A stretch of 64,000 nt of DNA. Source: Chelydra serpentina (Eukaryota > Chordata > Testudines > Chelydridae). The position numbers and the translations under genes are program-made. Location of the stretch: the NCBI GenBank assembly GCA_037349315.1, contig JBAIAC010000055.1:219265-283264 (forward strand). The letters are read 5' to 3'. Positions 37,901-49,900 of the stretch are shown here, piece by piece. Under the pieces are notes generated by a model, which did no database searches, had not been told where the DNA came from, and was given only the letters and a program-made list of their open reading frames with translations. Each line of letters starts with the position of its first letter. The stretch's first letter is position 1.

Positions 37901-40900
37901 GGTCCCTCCACATGGGAGGGGAGGATCCCCAGGGGCACTGGGGTGGTGGCGAGGCCCTGGGCCCCCATGGGGCTTCCGGTGACGTGTTTCCCACCCCCCA
38001 GGTCCCGACACCAAGCTGATGCAGAACAGCGGGCGGACCAAGTTCAAGAGGACGAGCATCGACCGGCTGATGAACACGCTGGTGCTCTGGGTACGTGTGA
38101 GAGACGGGGCGGCGGGTAGGAGATGCCCCGTGCGTGCCCGGCGGGTAGGAGACGCCCCGTGCGTGCCCGGCGGGTAGGAGACGCCCCGTGCGTACCCGGC
38201 AGGTAGGAGACGCCCCGGCGGGTAGGAGACGCCCCGTGCGTGCCTGGCGGGTAGGAGACGCCCCGTGCGTGCCCGGCGGGTAGGAGACGCCCCGGCGGGT
38301 AGGAGACGCCCCGTGCGTGCCCGGCGGGTAGGAGACGCCCCGTGCGTACCCGGCAGGTAGGAGACGCCCCGGCGGGTAGGAGACGCCCCGTGCGTACCCG
38401 GCAAGTAGGAGACGCCCCGGCGGGTAGGAGATGCCCCGTGCGTGCCCGGCGGGTAGGAGACGCCCCGGCGGGTGGCAGATCTCCCTGGTGCTGGTTCCGT
38501 TACCCTCTGGAGCAGCCCTGCCCCGTCTCGGCTACAGCGGGGTGGAGCCCAGAGCCCGCCGCCCCCCCCATGCACTTGGCTGGTCTCGGATGGCTCCCTT
38601 CTGGGTGGAAGGGGCAGGGCTGCCCTCTAGTGGTGCCGAGGTGCCAGGACACCACGTTCCTGGAAGCTTTTAAACCTGGGCTGGCATAAAGAACCGCAGA
38701 GGCCCCAGCCCCCTGAGTGCGTGGCTGGCCCCAATCCCGGGCTGGGGGAGGTGGCCCCATCCCCCGGGTTTCTGGCCGGCCCCGATCCCGGGCTGGAGGA
38801 CGTGGCCCCAGCCCCCGGGTTTCTGGCCGGCTCCGATCCCAGGCTGGAGGACGCGGCCCCAGCCCCCAGGTTTCTGGCCGGCCCCGATCCCGGGCTGGGG
38901 GAGGTGGCCCCATCCCCCGGGTTTCTGGCCGGCCCCGATCCCGGGCTGGAGGACGTGGCCCCAGCCCCCGGGTTTCTGGCCGGCTCCGATCCCGGGCTGG
39001 GGGAGGTGGCCCCATCCCCCGGGTTTCTGGCCGGCCCCGATCCCGGGCTGGAGGACGTGGCCCCAGCCCCCGGGTTTCTGGCCGGCCCCGATCCCGGGCT
39101 GGAGGACGTGGCCCCATCCCCCGGGTTTCTGGCCGGCTCTGATCCCGGGCTGGGGGAGGTGGCCCCAGCCCCCGGGTTTCTGGCCGGCTCCGATCCCAGG
39201 CTGGAGGACGCGGCCCCAGCCCCCAGGTTTCTGGCCGGCCCCGATCCCGGGCTGGGGGAGGTGGCCCCATCCCCCGGGTTTCTGGCCGGCCCCGATCCCG
39301 GGCTGGAGGACGTGGCCCCAGCCCCCGGGTTTCTGGCCGGCTCCGATCCCAGGCTGGGGGAGGTGGCCCCATCCCCCGGGTTTCTGGCCGGCCCCGATCC
39401 CGGGCTGGAGGACGTGGCCCCATCCCCCGGGTTTCTGGCCGGCCCCGATCCCGGGCTGGAGGACGTGGCCCCAGCCCCCAGGTTTCTGGCCGGCCCCGAT
39501 CCCGGGCTGGGGGAGGTGGCCCCATCCCCCGGGTTTCTGGCTGGCTCCGATCCCGGGCTGGAGGACGTGGCCCCAGCCCCCAGGTTTCTGGCCGGCCCCG
39601 ATCCCGGGCTGGGGGAGGTGGCCCCATCCCCCGGGTTTCTGGCTGGCTCCGATCCCGGGCTGGAGGACGTGGCCCCAGCCCCCGGGTTTCTGGCCGGCTC
39701 CGATCCCAGGCTGGGGGAGGTGGCCCCATCCCCCGGGTTTCTGGCTGGCTCCGATCCCGGGCTGGGGGAGGTGGCCCCAGCCCCCGGGTTTCTGGCCGGC
39801 CCCGATCCCAGGCTGGAGGACGCGGCCCCAGCCCCCAGGTTTCTGGCCGGCCCCGATCCCGGGCTGGGGGAGGTGGCCCCATCCCCCGGGTTTCTGGCCG
39901 GCCCCGATCCCGGGCTGGAGGACGTGGCCCCAGCCCCCGGGTTTCTGGCCGGCTCCGATCCCAGGCTGGGGGAGGTGGTCCCATCCCCCGGGTTTCTGGC
40001 CGGCTCCGATCCCAGGCTGGGGGAGGTGGTCCCATCCCCCAGGTTTCTGGCCGGCCCCGATCCCGGGCTGGGGGAGGTGGCCCCATCCCCCGGGTTTCTG
40101 GCCGGCCCCGGTCGGGACGGGGGAGCAGTGCCAGTCTGTCTATGGGCTCTGACCCCTGCCCTCCCTCCGGCAGATCTTCGGGTTCCTGGTGTGCATGGGG
40201 GTAATCCTGGCCATCGGCAACGCCATCTGGGAGCACGAGGTGGGCGCCCGCTTCCAGCTCTACCTGCCCTGGGACGAGGCGGTGGACAGTGCCTTCTTCT
40301 CCGGCTTCCTCTCCTTCTGGTCCTACATCATCATCCTCAACACCGTGGTGCCCATCTCGCTCTACGTCAGGTAGGCGGCGCCTGGGGTGCGGGGCTGCGG
40401 CCGGGCTCCGGCCGTGGGGCAGGGGACGCGGTCACCTGGGGGGCAGAAGCCCAGGCCCGGTGGAGCAGCCTGGGAAGGCGGGGTGGGTGGCACATGGGAG
40501 ATATGGGAAGAAGCCCAAGGAAAGAGGTCTGTGATTGGGGGGCTCAGGGAAAGAGGGTGCATGGAAGGGGAATCCAGAAGTATGGGGTGGCGGAGATGGG
40601 GGGAGGGACAAGAGTCCAGTGGAGAGGGGGGCCCTGGTTGAGTGGGGGGGGGTGCCCGGGGAGGGGTGTCACGGAGTGTTGGGGAGTCAGGGCCCTGCAC
40701 CCCCACTTCCTGCGATTCACCGTGACTCTCAGCCAGCCGGGAAAACAGGAGGTTTATTAGACGACAGGAACAGGGTCTAAACCAGAGCTTGTAGGTACAG
40801 AGAACAGGACCCCTCGGTCAGGTCCATCTTGGGGGGTGGGGAGGCCAGACTGTCTCTGCGCCTCCCTCCATGTCCCCAGCCAGCTCCCATCTGACTCTCC

Positions 40901-43900
40901 AGCCCCTCCTTTGCCTTTTGTCTCCTTCCCGGGCCAGGAGGTCACCTGATCCCTTTGTTCTCCAACCCTTTAGCTATCACCTTGCAGGGGGGAAGGGCCC
41001 AGGCCAGCAGTTGCCAGGAAACAGGGAGTCGGCCATTCTCTGTGTCCAGACACCTGCCCACACCTGCCCTCTAGGGCTCTGTCACAATCATACACCCTTG
41101 TCCCATCACCTAGAGACTTAAGAAATGCACAGGGGAAACTGAGGCACCCACACAGTATTCAGAGAGAACATTAAGAACAGTCTCACGTCGTCACAAGGGG
41201 GTACCTGGCTGTGTGTGTGGGGGGCAGCCAGGGAAGAGATACTGGGCTGTGGTGGGGAGCGCCTGGGGAGTGGGTACCTGGCTGTGTGTGTGGGGGGGTG
41301 GGATGTGCCGGGGAGCGTGTGCTGGGCTGTGTGTGTGTGGGTGCCGGGCTGTGGGGGGAGCACCTGGGGAGTGGGTACCTGGCTATGTGTGTGTGCGGGG
41401 GGATGTGCCGGGGAGCAGGTGCTGGGCTGTGTGGGGAGCGGGTGTTGGGGAGGGGGTGTCCCGGGGTCCCCGGGCGATGCTCTGGGGCTGCTCCCTACGG
41501 AGCCAGGCCGGACTCTGGGGGAGCCTCCTCTCAGAGCCGACTGTCTCCAGGGCAAGAAGTTTCCCCAGCTTCCACCTTCCCGGGTATGACCCCGGATCAT
41601 CCAGCCTCCCCGGCCCCACCGTGCGCGTCCCACAGCGAGTCCGCACAGGCGGGGTCCTGGGGGAGACAGAGGGCACTGCCCCCCAACTCCGCAGTCAGAC
41701 CTGACTCTCAGCCAGCCGGGAAAACAGGAGGTTTATTAGATGACAGGAACAGGGTCTAAACCAGAGCTTGTGGGTACAGAGAACAGGACCCCTCAGTCGG
41801 GTCCATCTTGGGGGGCAGGGAGCCAGAGCCCCGTCCGGGCCTCCCTCCATGTCCCCAGCCAGCTCCAAACTGACACTCTCCAGCCCCTCCTCTGCCTTTG
41901 TCTCCTTCCCGGGCCAGGAGTCACCTGATCTCTTTGTTCTCCAGCCCCTTCAGCCGGCACCTTTTTGGGGGGGGGGGGAGGGGGGGGGGAGGCCAGCAGT
42001 TGCCAGGAGACAGGGTGTCGGCCATTTTCTGTCCAACACTCACACACCCTTCCCCCACCAGCTGGACACAGGAAATGCACTGGGGAAACTGAGGCACCCA
42101 CACAGTATTCAGAGAAAACATTAAGAACAGCCCCACTTCATCACAGCGGGTACCTGGCTGTGTTTCAGGGGGGTGCCCGTAGAGGGGGTACCAGGCTCTG
42201 TGCGGGGGGTGAAGGGGAGGGGGCTGGGCTGTGTGTGTGGGGGTGCCCGGAAAGGACGGTGCTGCTGTTCTCTGGTGGAGGAACAAGTCGGCGTCTCCAA
42301 GGCCCAGGGCCGCCCGTCCCACCCTGCTGGTCCCCCCGGGCCTGGCTCCTGCACAGCTCCGCCCGACCCGGCAGCCTGTGCCCCTCCCGCCCCTGCTGCC
42401 CCTTCTCCCTCTCTTTTAATTTCTCTCTCTTTTCGTTCCCCAGCATGGTTCTGTCCCCTTAGCCCCGAGGTAAGAACGAGTCCCGCCCGCCCCTCCCCCG
42501 AGCCTAGCCCCTCCATTTCCTGCTGGGGGGGCCGGGGGGACTTGCCGGGGTGGGATGGGGGCACCTCTAGTCCATGGCTCTAGCGCCGGGCCTGGCGCAG
42601 GATTCCCCGGGGGTCAGCTGGCGCTGCCCCTCACTCCCTCTCGAACCCCCACTTCCTCGGAGCCCCTCGGCTTGCGGCGCGTCTCCTGCTGGCCGGCCAG
42701 AGACCACGGCCAAGGGGCTGCGCTCACCTGTGTTGGTCAATGAGAGCGTGGGGGGGCCCGGAAACCAATGTAGGAGGAGGTAGCATGGTCCAGAAAGTGG
42801 GCACTGGGCCGGGGAACCAGGACTCCTGGGTTCTCTCCCCAGCTCTGGGAGGGAGAGGGGGGGGTCTAGTGGTTAGAGCAGGGTTGGGGCTTGGAGCCAG
42901 GACTCCTGGGTTCTCTCCCCGGCTCTGGGAGGGGAGGGGGGTCTAGGGGAGCCAGGACTCCTGGTTTCTCTCCCCAGTCTGGGAGGGGAGTGGGGGCTGG
43001 TGGGTTAGAGCAGGGCGGGCCGGGAGCCAGGACTCCTGGGTTCTCTCCCCAGCTCTGGGAGGGGAGTGGGGGCTGGTGGGTTAGAGCAGGGGGGGCCGGG
43101 AGCCAGGACTCCTGGTTTCTCTCCCCAGTCTGGGAGGGGAGTGGGGTCTGGTGGGTTAGAGCAGGGCGGGCCGGGAGCCAGGACTCCTGGGTTCTCTCCC
43201 CAGTCTGGGAGGGGAGTGGGAGCTGGTGGGTTAGAGCAGGGGGGGCCGGGAGCCAGGACTCCTGGTTTCTCTCCCCGGTCTGGGAGGGGAGTGGGGGCTG
43301 GTGCTTAGAGCGGGGTTGGGGCCGGGAGCCAGGTTCTCTGCCCCAGCTCTGTGCGACCGTAGGGCAAGTGCCGGCCTGTGAAATGGCTTTGAGCTGATGG
43401 AGGCGCCGGGGTGCTGCGGGGTTCACGGCTGGCGGCAGCGAGTGGCTCCCCCAGGGGGTGCTCCCCGCCCAGCCGTGCCGAGCCCGGTGCCCCCTCCCGC
43501 CCCGTGCACAGCGTGGAAGTCATCCGGCTCGGCCACAGCTACTTCATCAACTGGGACAAGAAGATGTTCTGTGCGCGGCGGCAGACGGCAGCCGAGGCCC
43601 GAACCACCACGCTGAACGAGGAGCTGGGCCAGGTGGAGTACATCTTCTCCGACAAGACCGGCACCCTCACCCAGAACATCATGATCTTCAGCAAGTGCTC
43701 CATCAACGGGCGCAGCTACGGTCAGCGGGGCCGGGGGGCCGGGGCCGCTTGGGGGGGGGGCAGAGCCGCTGGGGAGCTGGGGGCCAGAGCAGCTGGGGGG
43801 GGGCCAGAGCAGCTGGGGGGGGGGCAGAGCCGCTGGGGGGCTGGGGGCCAGAGCCGCTTGGGGGACTGGGGAGCTGGGGGCCAGAGCAGCTGGGGGGCCA

Positions 43901-46900
43901 GGGGCCAGGGGGGCTGGGGGGCCGGGGCCAGAGCCACGGGGGGCTGGGGGGGCCAGGGGCCAGAGCGCTGGGGGGCTGGGGAGCTGGGGGCCAGAGCAGC
44001 TGGGGAGCTGGAGGGGCCAGGGGCCAGAGCAGCTGGGGGGCCGGGGGCCAGGGGCCAGGGGGGCTGGGGGGCCGGGGCCACAGCCACTGGGGGGCTGGGG
44101 CCAGAGCCACGGGGGGCTGGGGGGGCCGGGGGCCAGAGCCGCTGGGGGAGCGGGGGCCAGAGCGCTGGGGGGCTGGGGAGCTGGGGGCCAGAGCCACGGG
44201 GGGTTGTGGGGGCCGGGGGCCAGAGCCGCTGGGGGAGCGGGGACCAGAGCGCTGGGGGGGCTGGGGAGCTGGGGGCCACAGCAGCTGGGGGGCTGGGGGG
44301 GCCGGGGACCAGAGCCGCTTGAGGGACTGGGGAGCTGGGCAGTGGGAGGGGGAGGGGACGTCTTCCCCCAGCCCTAGTGGTGGCTCTCCCCATCCCCAGG
44401 TCAGGCGGGGGTGGCCGTGCCCCTCTGCTCCCTGGGGCACTTACTGTGGGGTGCCCCCCAGCTCCCTGGGCGCCGGGACACCCCTCCTGCGAGGGCCGTC
44501 CTAGCTTCGACGGGATGCCTGGCCGCAGCTCCGGGGGGGACCCTATGCCGCCCCCCTCCCCCCATGTCTGTCCATTCTGGGTCTGTGGGGCCGGGGGGTG
44601 GGGGGGCAAGCAGGTGGAGCTGGGTGGGACGGGGGCAGCGGCTCTGTCCTGGGGAGGGCGGCTCTTGTGGGGTGGGGGCGGGGGCTCCCAGCATGCTCCC
44701 CCCCCCCCCTGCAGTGCCGCGCTGGCTGGTGTCCCCCGTTAACCCTTTGCCCTCTGCGTTTGCAGGTGACGTGCTGGACGTGCTGGGGCACAAGGCGGAG
44801 CTGGGGGAGGTAGGCGCTGCCCCATCCCATTGGGGGAGGTGGCTGGGATGGAACGGGGGGTCCCAGGGAGGTGGGCTCCGTCGGGGGCACTGGTGGGGGT
44901 CTCTGCCCTCCAGGCCTCTCCGTGTTGGGGCGGGGGGCAGGCTCTGGGGTGCCCCCGTCCATGGCAGGGGTGGGGGCCGGGGCTGGACGGGGGAGGGTAA
45001 CTCTCTCCCCCTCCCTAGAGGACGGAGCCGGTCGACTTCTCCTTCAACCCACTGGCCGACCCGCGGTTCAGGTTCTGGGACGCCAGCCTGCTGCGGGCCG
45101 TGCAGCTGGGCCACCCCCACGTTCACGAGTTCTTCCGCCTGCTCTCGCTCTGCCACACCGTCATGTCCGAGGAGAAGAGCGAAGGTGGGTGGGGCTCCCG
45201 GGGGCTCCGGCCGGGGGGGCTCGGGCTGTCTCCTGAGGGGGGCTCGGGCCATCGGGCGCAGGGGGCGGCCCATCTCCCATGGGGGGCCCAGCGGGTGCAG
45301 GGGGGGTTCGGCCCATCTCCCCCGGGCTCGTAGCCGGTGCAGGGGGGCTCGGCCCATCTCCCCAGGGGGCGCAGGGAGTGCAGGGGGATTCGTCCCATCT
45401 CCCCGGGGGGCGCAGGGGGCGCAGGGGGACTCGGCCCATCTCCCCTGGGGGGCGTTGCTGGTGGAGGCCCAGCGCTGACCCCCCCCCGCTGTACCTCCCA
45501 GGGCAGCTGTACTACAAGGCGCAGTCCCCGGACGAGGGGGCGCTGGTCACGGCTGCCAGGAACTTCAGCTTCGTCTTCCGCTCGCGGACCCCCAAGACCA
45601 TCACGGTGCAGGAGCTGGGCCGGGCCGTCACCTACCAGCTGCTGGCCATCCTGGACTTCAACAACGTCCGCAAGCGCATGTCCGTCATCGGTGAGCCGGG
45701 GAGTGGGCGCAGAGGGGCCTTGGCGGGTGGGGGCGGCCGCAGGGGGCATGGGGAAGGGGGCAGGATCCTGTGAACAGTGGGGCGGAGGGTGGCAGGGGCA
45801 GGGTCCCGTGGGGACTGGCAGTGTCTGTGCCTGGGGGGCGCTGGGGGCTCAGCCGCAGGGACTGGGAGCCGGTGGTTGTGGAGGGGACCTTCGACTCCCT
45901 AGGATTTGCCAGCCTGAGGCTGCTGGTCCTCAGGCTCCTGCTGCCCCGTGGGCTGGGGGTCCAGCTGCCGAACGTGCAGTGCCCCATGCAGTGAGCAGGG
46001 TGGGACTAGGGGGGTGCAGGATCACCGACCCCTCTCCCCCCAGAGACGCTCCCCTCCCCCCTCGCTCAGTCTGCCCAGGGAGGGACAGCACATTGAACTG
46101 GCTGGGCCCAGGCAGTGCTGGGCTCAGGTGTAACGATGCTGGTTCTGGCGGGACCCAAGTGAGAGTGCCAGTTCAGGACAAATCACTTCCAGCAGGGCAG
46201 GTACAGCCCAGACTGGGGTTTCTCCACCTCTAAGGGAAACCAAACCAGCCAGCCAGAGAGGACTTCGGTCTCACCCCACTGGCTAACCACAAGTCACACA
46301 AGCAATTCCCTTAGACACTCCAGTTTCCCAGTCTCACCCCCAGTGCCACTCGTTATGGGGACAAATGGTCATGAAAACCAATGCCCCAGTAAAAGAAAAA
46401 GGTTCTCCCGATCCCAAAGGACCAAGCCCCAGACCCAGGTCAATATACAAATCAGATCTTACCCACAAATCACGCTGTTGCCAATCCTTTAGAATCAAAA
46501 GGTTTATTCATAAAAGGAAACAGGTCTAGGTGAGAGCTAGAATTGGTTAAATGGAATCAATTCCATCCAGCAATGGCAAAGTTCTTGGTTCAGGCTTGTA
46601 GCAGAGATGGAATAAGCTGCAGGTTCAAATCAAGTCTCTGGAACATCCCCAGCTGGGATGGGTCATTCAGTCCTTTGTGTAGAGCTCCCGTTTGTAGCAA
46701 AGTCCCTCCACAGGTGTGAATCAGGATTGAAGACAAGATGGAGATGAGGCAGCTGCCTTTTATAGTCTCTTCCCAGTGTAAGGACACCTCTTTGTCCTTA
46801 CTGTGGAAAATTACAGCAAAATGGAGTCTGGAGTCACATGGGCAAGTCTCTGCATACTTTGAGTATCAGAGGGGTAGCCGTGTTAGTCTGGATCTGTAGA

Positions 46901-49900
46901 AGCGACGAAGGGTCCTGTGGCACCTTATAGACTAACAGACGTATTGGAGCATAAGCTTTCGTGAGTGAATACCCACTTCGTCAGATGCATGCCGAAGAAG
47001 TGGGGATTCACCCACGAAAGCTTATGCTCCAATACGTCTGTTAGTCTATAAGGTGCCACAGGACCCTTCGTCGCTTCTGCGTACTTTGCTGAGTCACAAG
47101 GTGGATTCACCTTCTCTCAATGGGTCAGTTGTGTAGCTGATGGTCCTTGATGGGCCCTTAAGCAGGCTAGGCCAAGCTAACACCAACCTGTCTGGGGTCT
47201 TCCCCAGAAGCACAGCACAGGTTTGAAATACAGACAGTAGAGAGCCAATATTCATAACTTCAACTACAAAACTGATACACACACACAGACAGCATAATAA
47301 TAACCAGCAAACCATAACCTGTCTTAGACACCTTATTTGACCCCCTTTATACAAGATTTGGTGCCACTACAGGACCTTGGTTGTAACAATGATCTATACG
47401 GTTGTGTCAATAACGTCACAGGGGGTCGTTCCCCTGGGCGCACCGTGGCCTCTGGCCGCTCTGGTCCCTGTGTGTCCCAGCAGTTCCTTGCCCCCCTGCA
47501 GTGAGGAGCCCCGAGGGCCGGATCCGTCTGTACTGCAAAGGGGCCGACACCATCCTCCTGGAGCGGCTGCACCCGGCCCACCACGAGCTGCTGAATGTAA
47601 CCACCGACCATCTGAATGTGAGTGGGGGGTCCCGGGCGCTGGCTGCCGCGGGCCCTCTGGGGGCTGGGTAGATCACAGGGCAGCCTTGAATTGACCAGGG
47701 GTCCTGGAGTGGGGGTCCCGGGCGCTGGCTGCCGCGAGCCCTCTGGGGGCCGGAGGTCCTGAGCCTTCCGAGGCTGGGTGGATCACAGGGCAGCCGTGAA
47801 TTGACCTGGGGTCCTGGAGTGGGGGTCCCGGGCGCTGGCTGCCGCGGGCCCTCTGGGGGCCGGGGGTCCTGAGCCTTCCGAGGCTGGGTGGATCACAGGG
47901 CAGCCGTGAATTGACCTGGGTTCCTGGTGCTGCCATGGGCCACGTCGCCCTGGGACTCCACTGCAAGACTCTTCCCCCCCCGGGGCTGGCTGGGGGGGAC
48001 CCATCCTCACTGCGCTGGGGTTGGCCTGGGCCCCCCTCTGGCTCGGGAGCTGACACACCTGCTGCCCCCCAGGAGTATGCCGGCGAGGGGCTGCGGACGC
48101 TGGTGCTGGCCTACAAGGACCTGGAGGACGGCTACTACGAGGACTGGGCCGAGCAGCTTCTGCGAGCCAGCACGGTCCCCGAGGGCCGCGAGGACCGGCT
48201 GGCCCGGCTCTACGAGGAGGTGGAGCGTGACATGATGGTAGGGGGTCTGGGGGCTCTGCCCGACGGGCAGGCCGGGGCCAGGGCATGAGGCAGTGCCCCA
48301 GAATCACTGCTGTGTCTCCTCTCTCTGCCTAGCTCCTGGGGGCCACCGCCATTGAGGACAAACTGCAGCAGGGGGTCCCCGAAACCATTGCCATCCTGAC
48401 GCTGGCCAACATCAAGATCTGGGTGCTGACCGGGGACAAGCAAGGTGAGGCTGGGCGGAGGGGAGCCTTGCCGGTGTCTCCGCTCGCCAGGCTCAGGCAG
48501 GGAATCCTGCAAGGCACCCTGGGTAGCAAAGCCTTGGTCACGGGGGTGTGTGATCGAGGCTGGGGTGGGACAGGGGGAGTTGATCCCCTCTGCTTTGTGG
48601 GGGGGGGGTGCTCCCCAGGGGGCCTGAGGGGCAGCGCTCGGGCACAGGCTCCCCCGGCTCAGCCCGCGTCCCCCCCTCCCCAGAGACGGCCGTGAACATC
48701 GGCTACTCCTGCAAGATGCTGACGGACGACATGACGGAGGTGTTCATTGTGACAGGCCACACGGTGCTGGAGGTGCGCGAGGAGCTCAGGTGAGGGCTGC
48801 GCGGGGGCTGAGGGAAAGCAGAGCTCGGGGGGGAGGCTGCGGGGAGCAGGGGGGACGCCCCACCCCGGTCCCTGCGCTGCTGGCGGGAGCTTGGCTGAGC
48901 CTTCTCCCCTCCCCCAGGAAAGCCCGGGAGAAGATGATGGACTCGTCGCGCTCCATGGGCAACGGCTTCTCCTGCCAGGAGAAACTCTCCTCTTCCTCGT
49001 CGGCCTCCCGGCTTGCCTCGGTGCTGGAGGCCATCGCGGGCGAGTACGCGCTGGTCATCAACGGGCACAGCCTGGTAAGGGGCGCGGCAACGCTCGGCCG
49101 GGCTGGGCCGGGTGGAGAGCGTGTTACTGAGGGCAAACTCCCCTCTCCCCTTCCGGTGCCCCTCAGTCCTGACCCGCAGCCCCCTGGCTCCCTACCGGTG
49201 CCCCCCCCCCCCCTCCTGACCGGTAACCCCCTGCCATTCCCTCCCTCGGTGCACCCCAGCTCTGGGTGTCCCTGCTAGGCTCAGGTGTAACGATGCTGGT
49301 TCTGACAGGACCCAAGTGAAAGTGTCAGTTCAGGACAAATTGCTTCCAGCAGGGCAGTGAGAGCCCCAGGCTGGGGTTTTTCCACCTCTAAGGCACCAAA
49401 CCAGCCAGCCAGAGAGGACTTCGGTCTCACCCCACTGGCTAACCACAAGTCACACAAGCAATTCCCTTAGACACCCCAGGTTCCCAGTATCCCCACCAGT
49501 GCCACTCGTTATGGGGATGAACGGTTATGAAAACCAATGCCCCAGTAAAAGAAAAAAGGTTCTCCCGATCCCAAAGGACCAAGCCCCAGATTCAGGACAA
49601 TATACAAATCGGATCTTACCCACACATCACGCTGTTGCCAATCCTTTAGAATCTAAAATCTAAAGGTTTATTCATAGAAAGAAAAAGGTCCAGGTGAGAG
49701 CTAGAATTGGTTAAAAGGAATCAGTTACATACAGGAATGGCAAAGTTCTTGGTTCAGGCTTGTAGCAGTGATGGAATAAACTGCAGGTTCAAATCAAGTC
49801 TCTGGAACATCCCCAGCTGGGATGGGTCCTTCAGTCCTTTGTTCAGAGCTTCCGTTTGTAGCAGAGTCCCCCGTCCCGACCGGTAACCCCCTGCCAGTCC

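Noticed and set aside
38500..40236. 578-codon minus-strand frame of Pro/Arg-rich repeats
   Set aside because: It is the 51-base minisatellite read on the other strand; the unit length is a multiple of three, so the frame stays open without selection.
38721..40760. 679-codon + strand frame reaching into ATP8B2 exon 11
   Set aside because: It is array sequence that enters exon 11 out of phase with the flippase; the true exon begins at 40174 after a CAG.
43000..43345. tRNA gene cluster suggested by B-box-like gggttctctcccc
   Set aside because: No cloverleaf can be drawn; these are SINE-derived tandem units.
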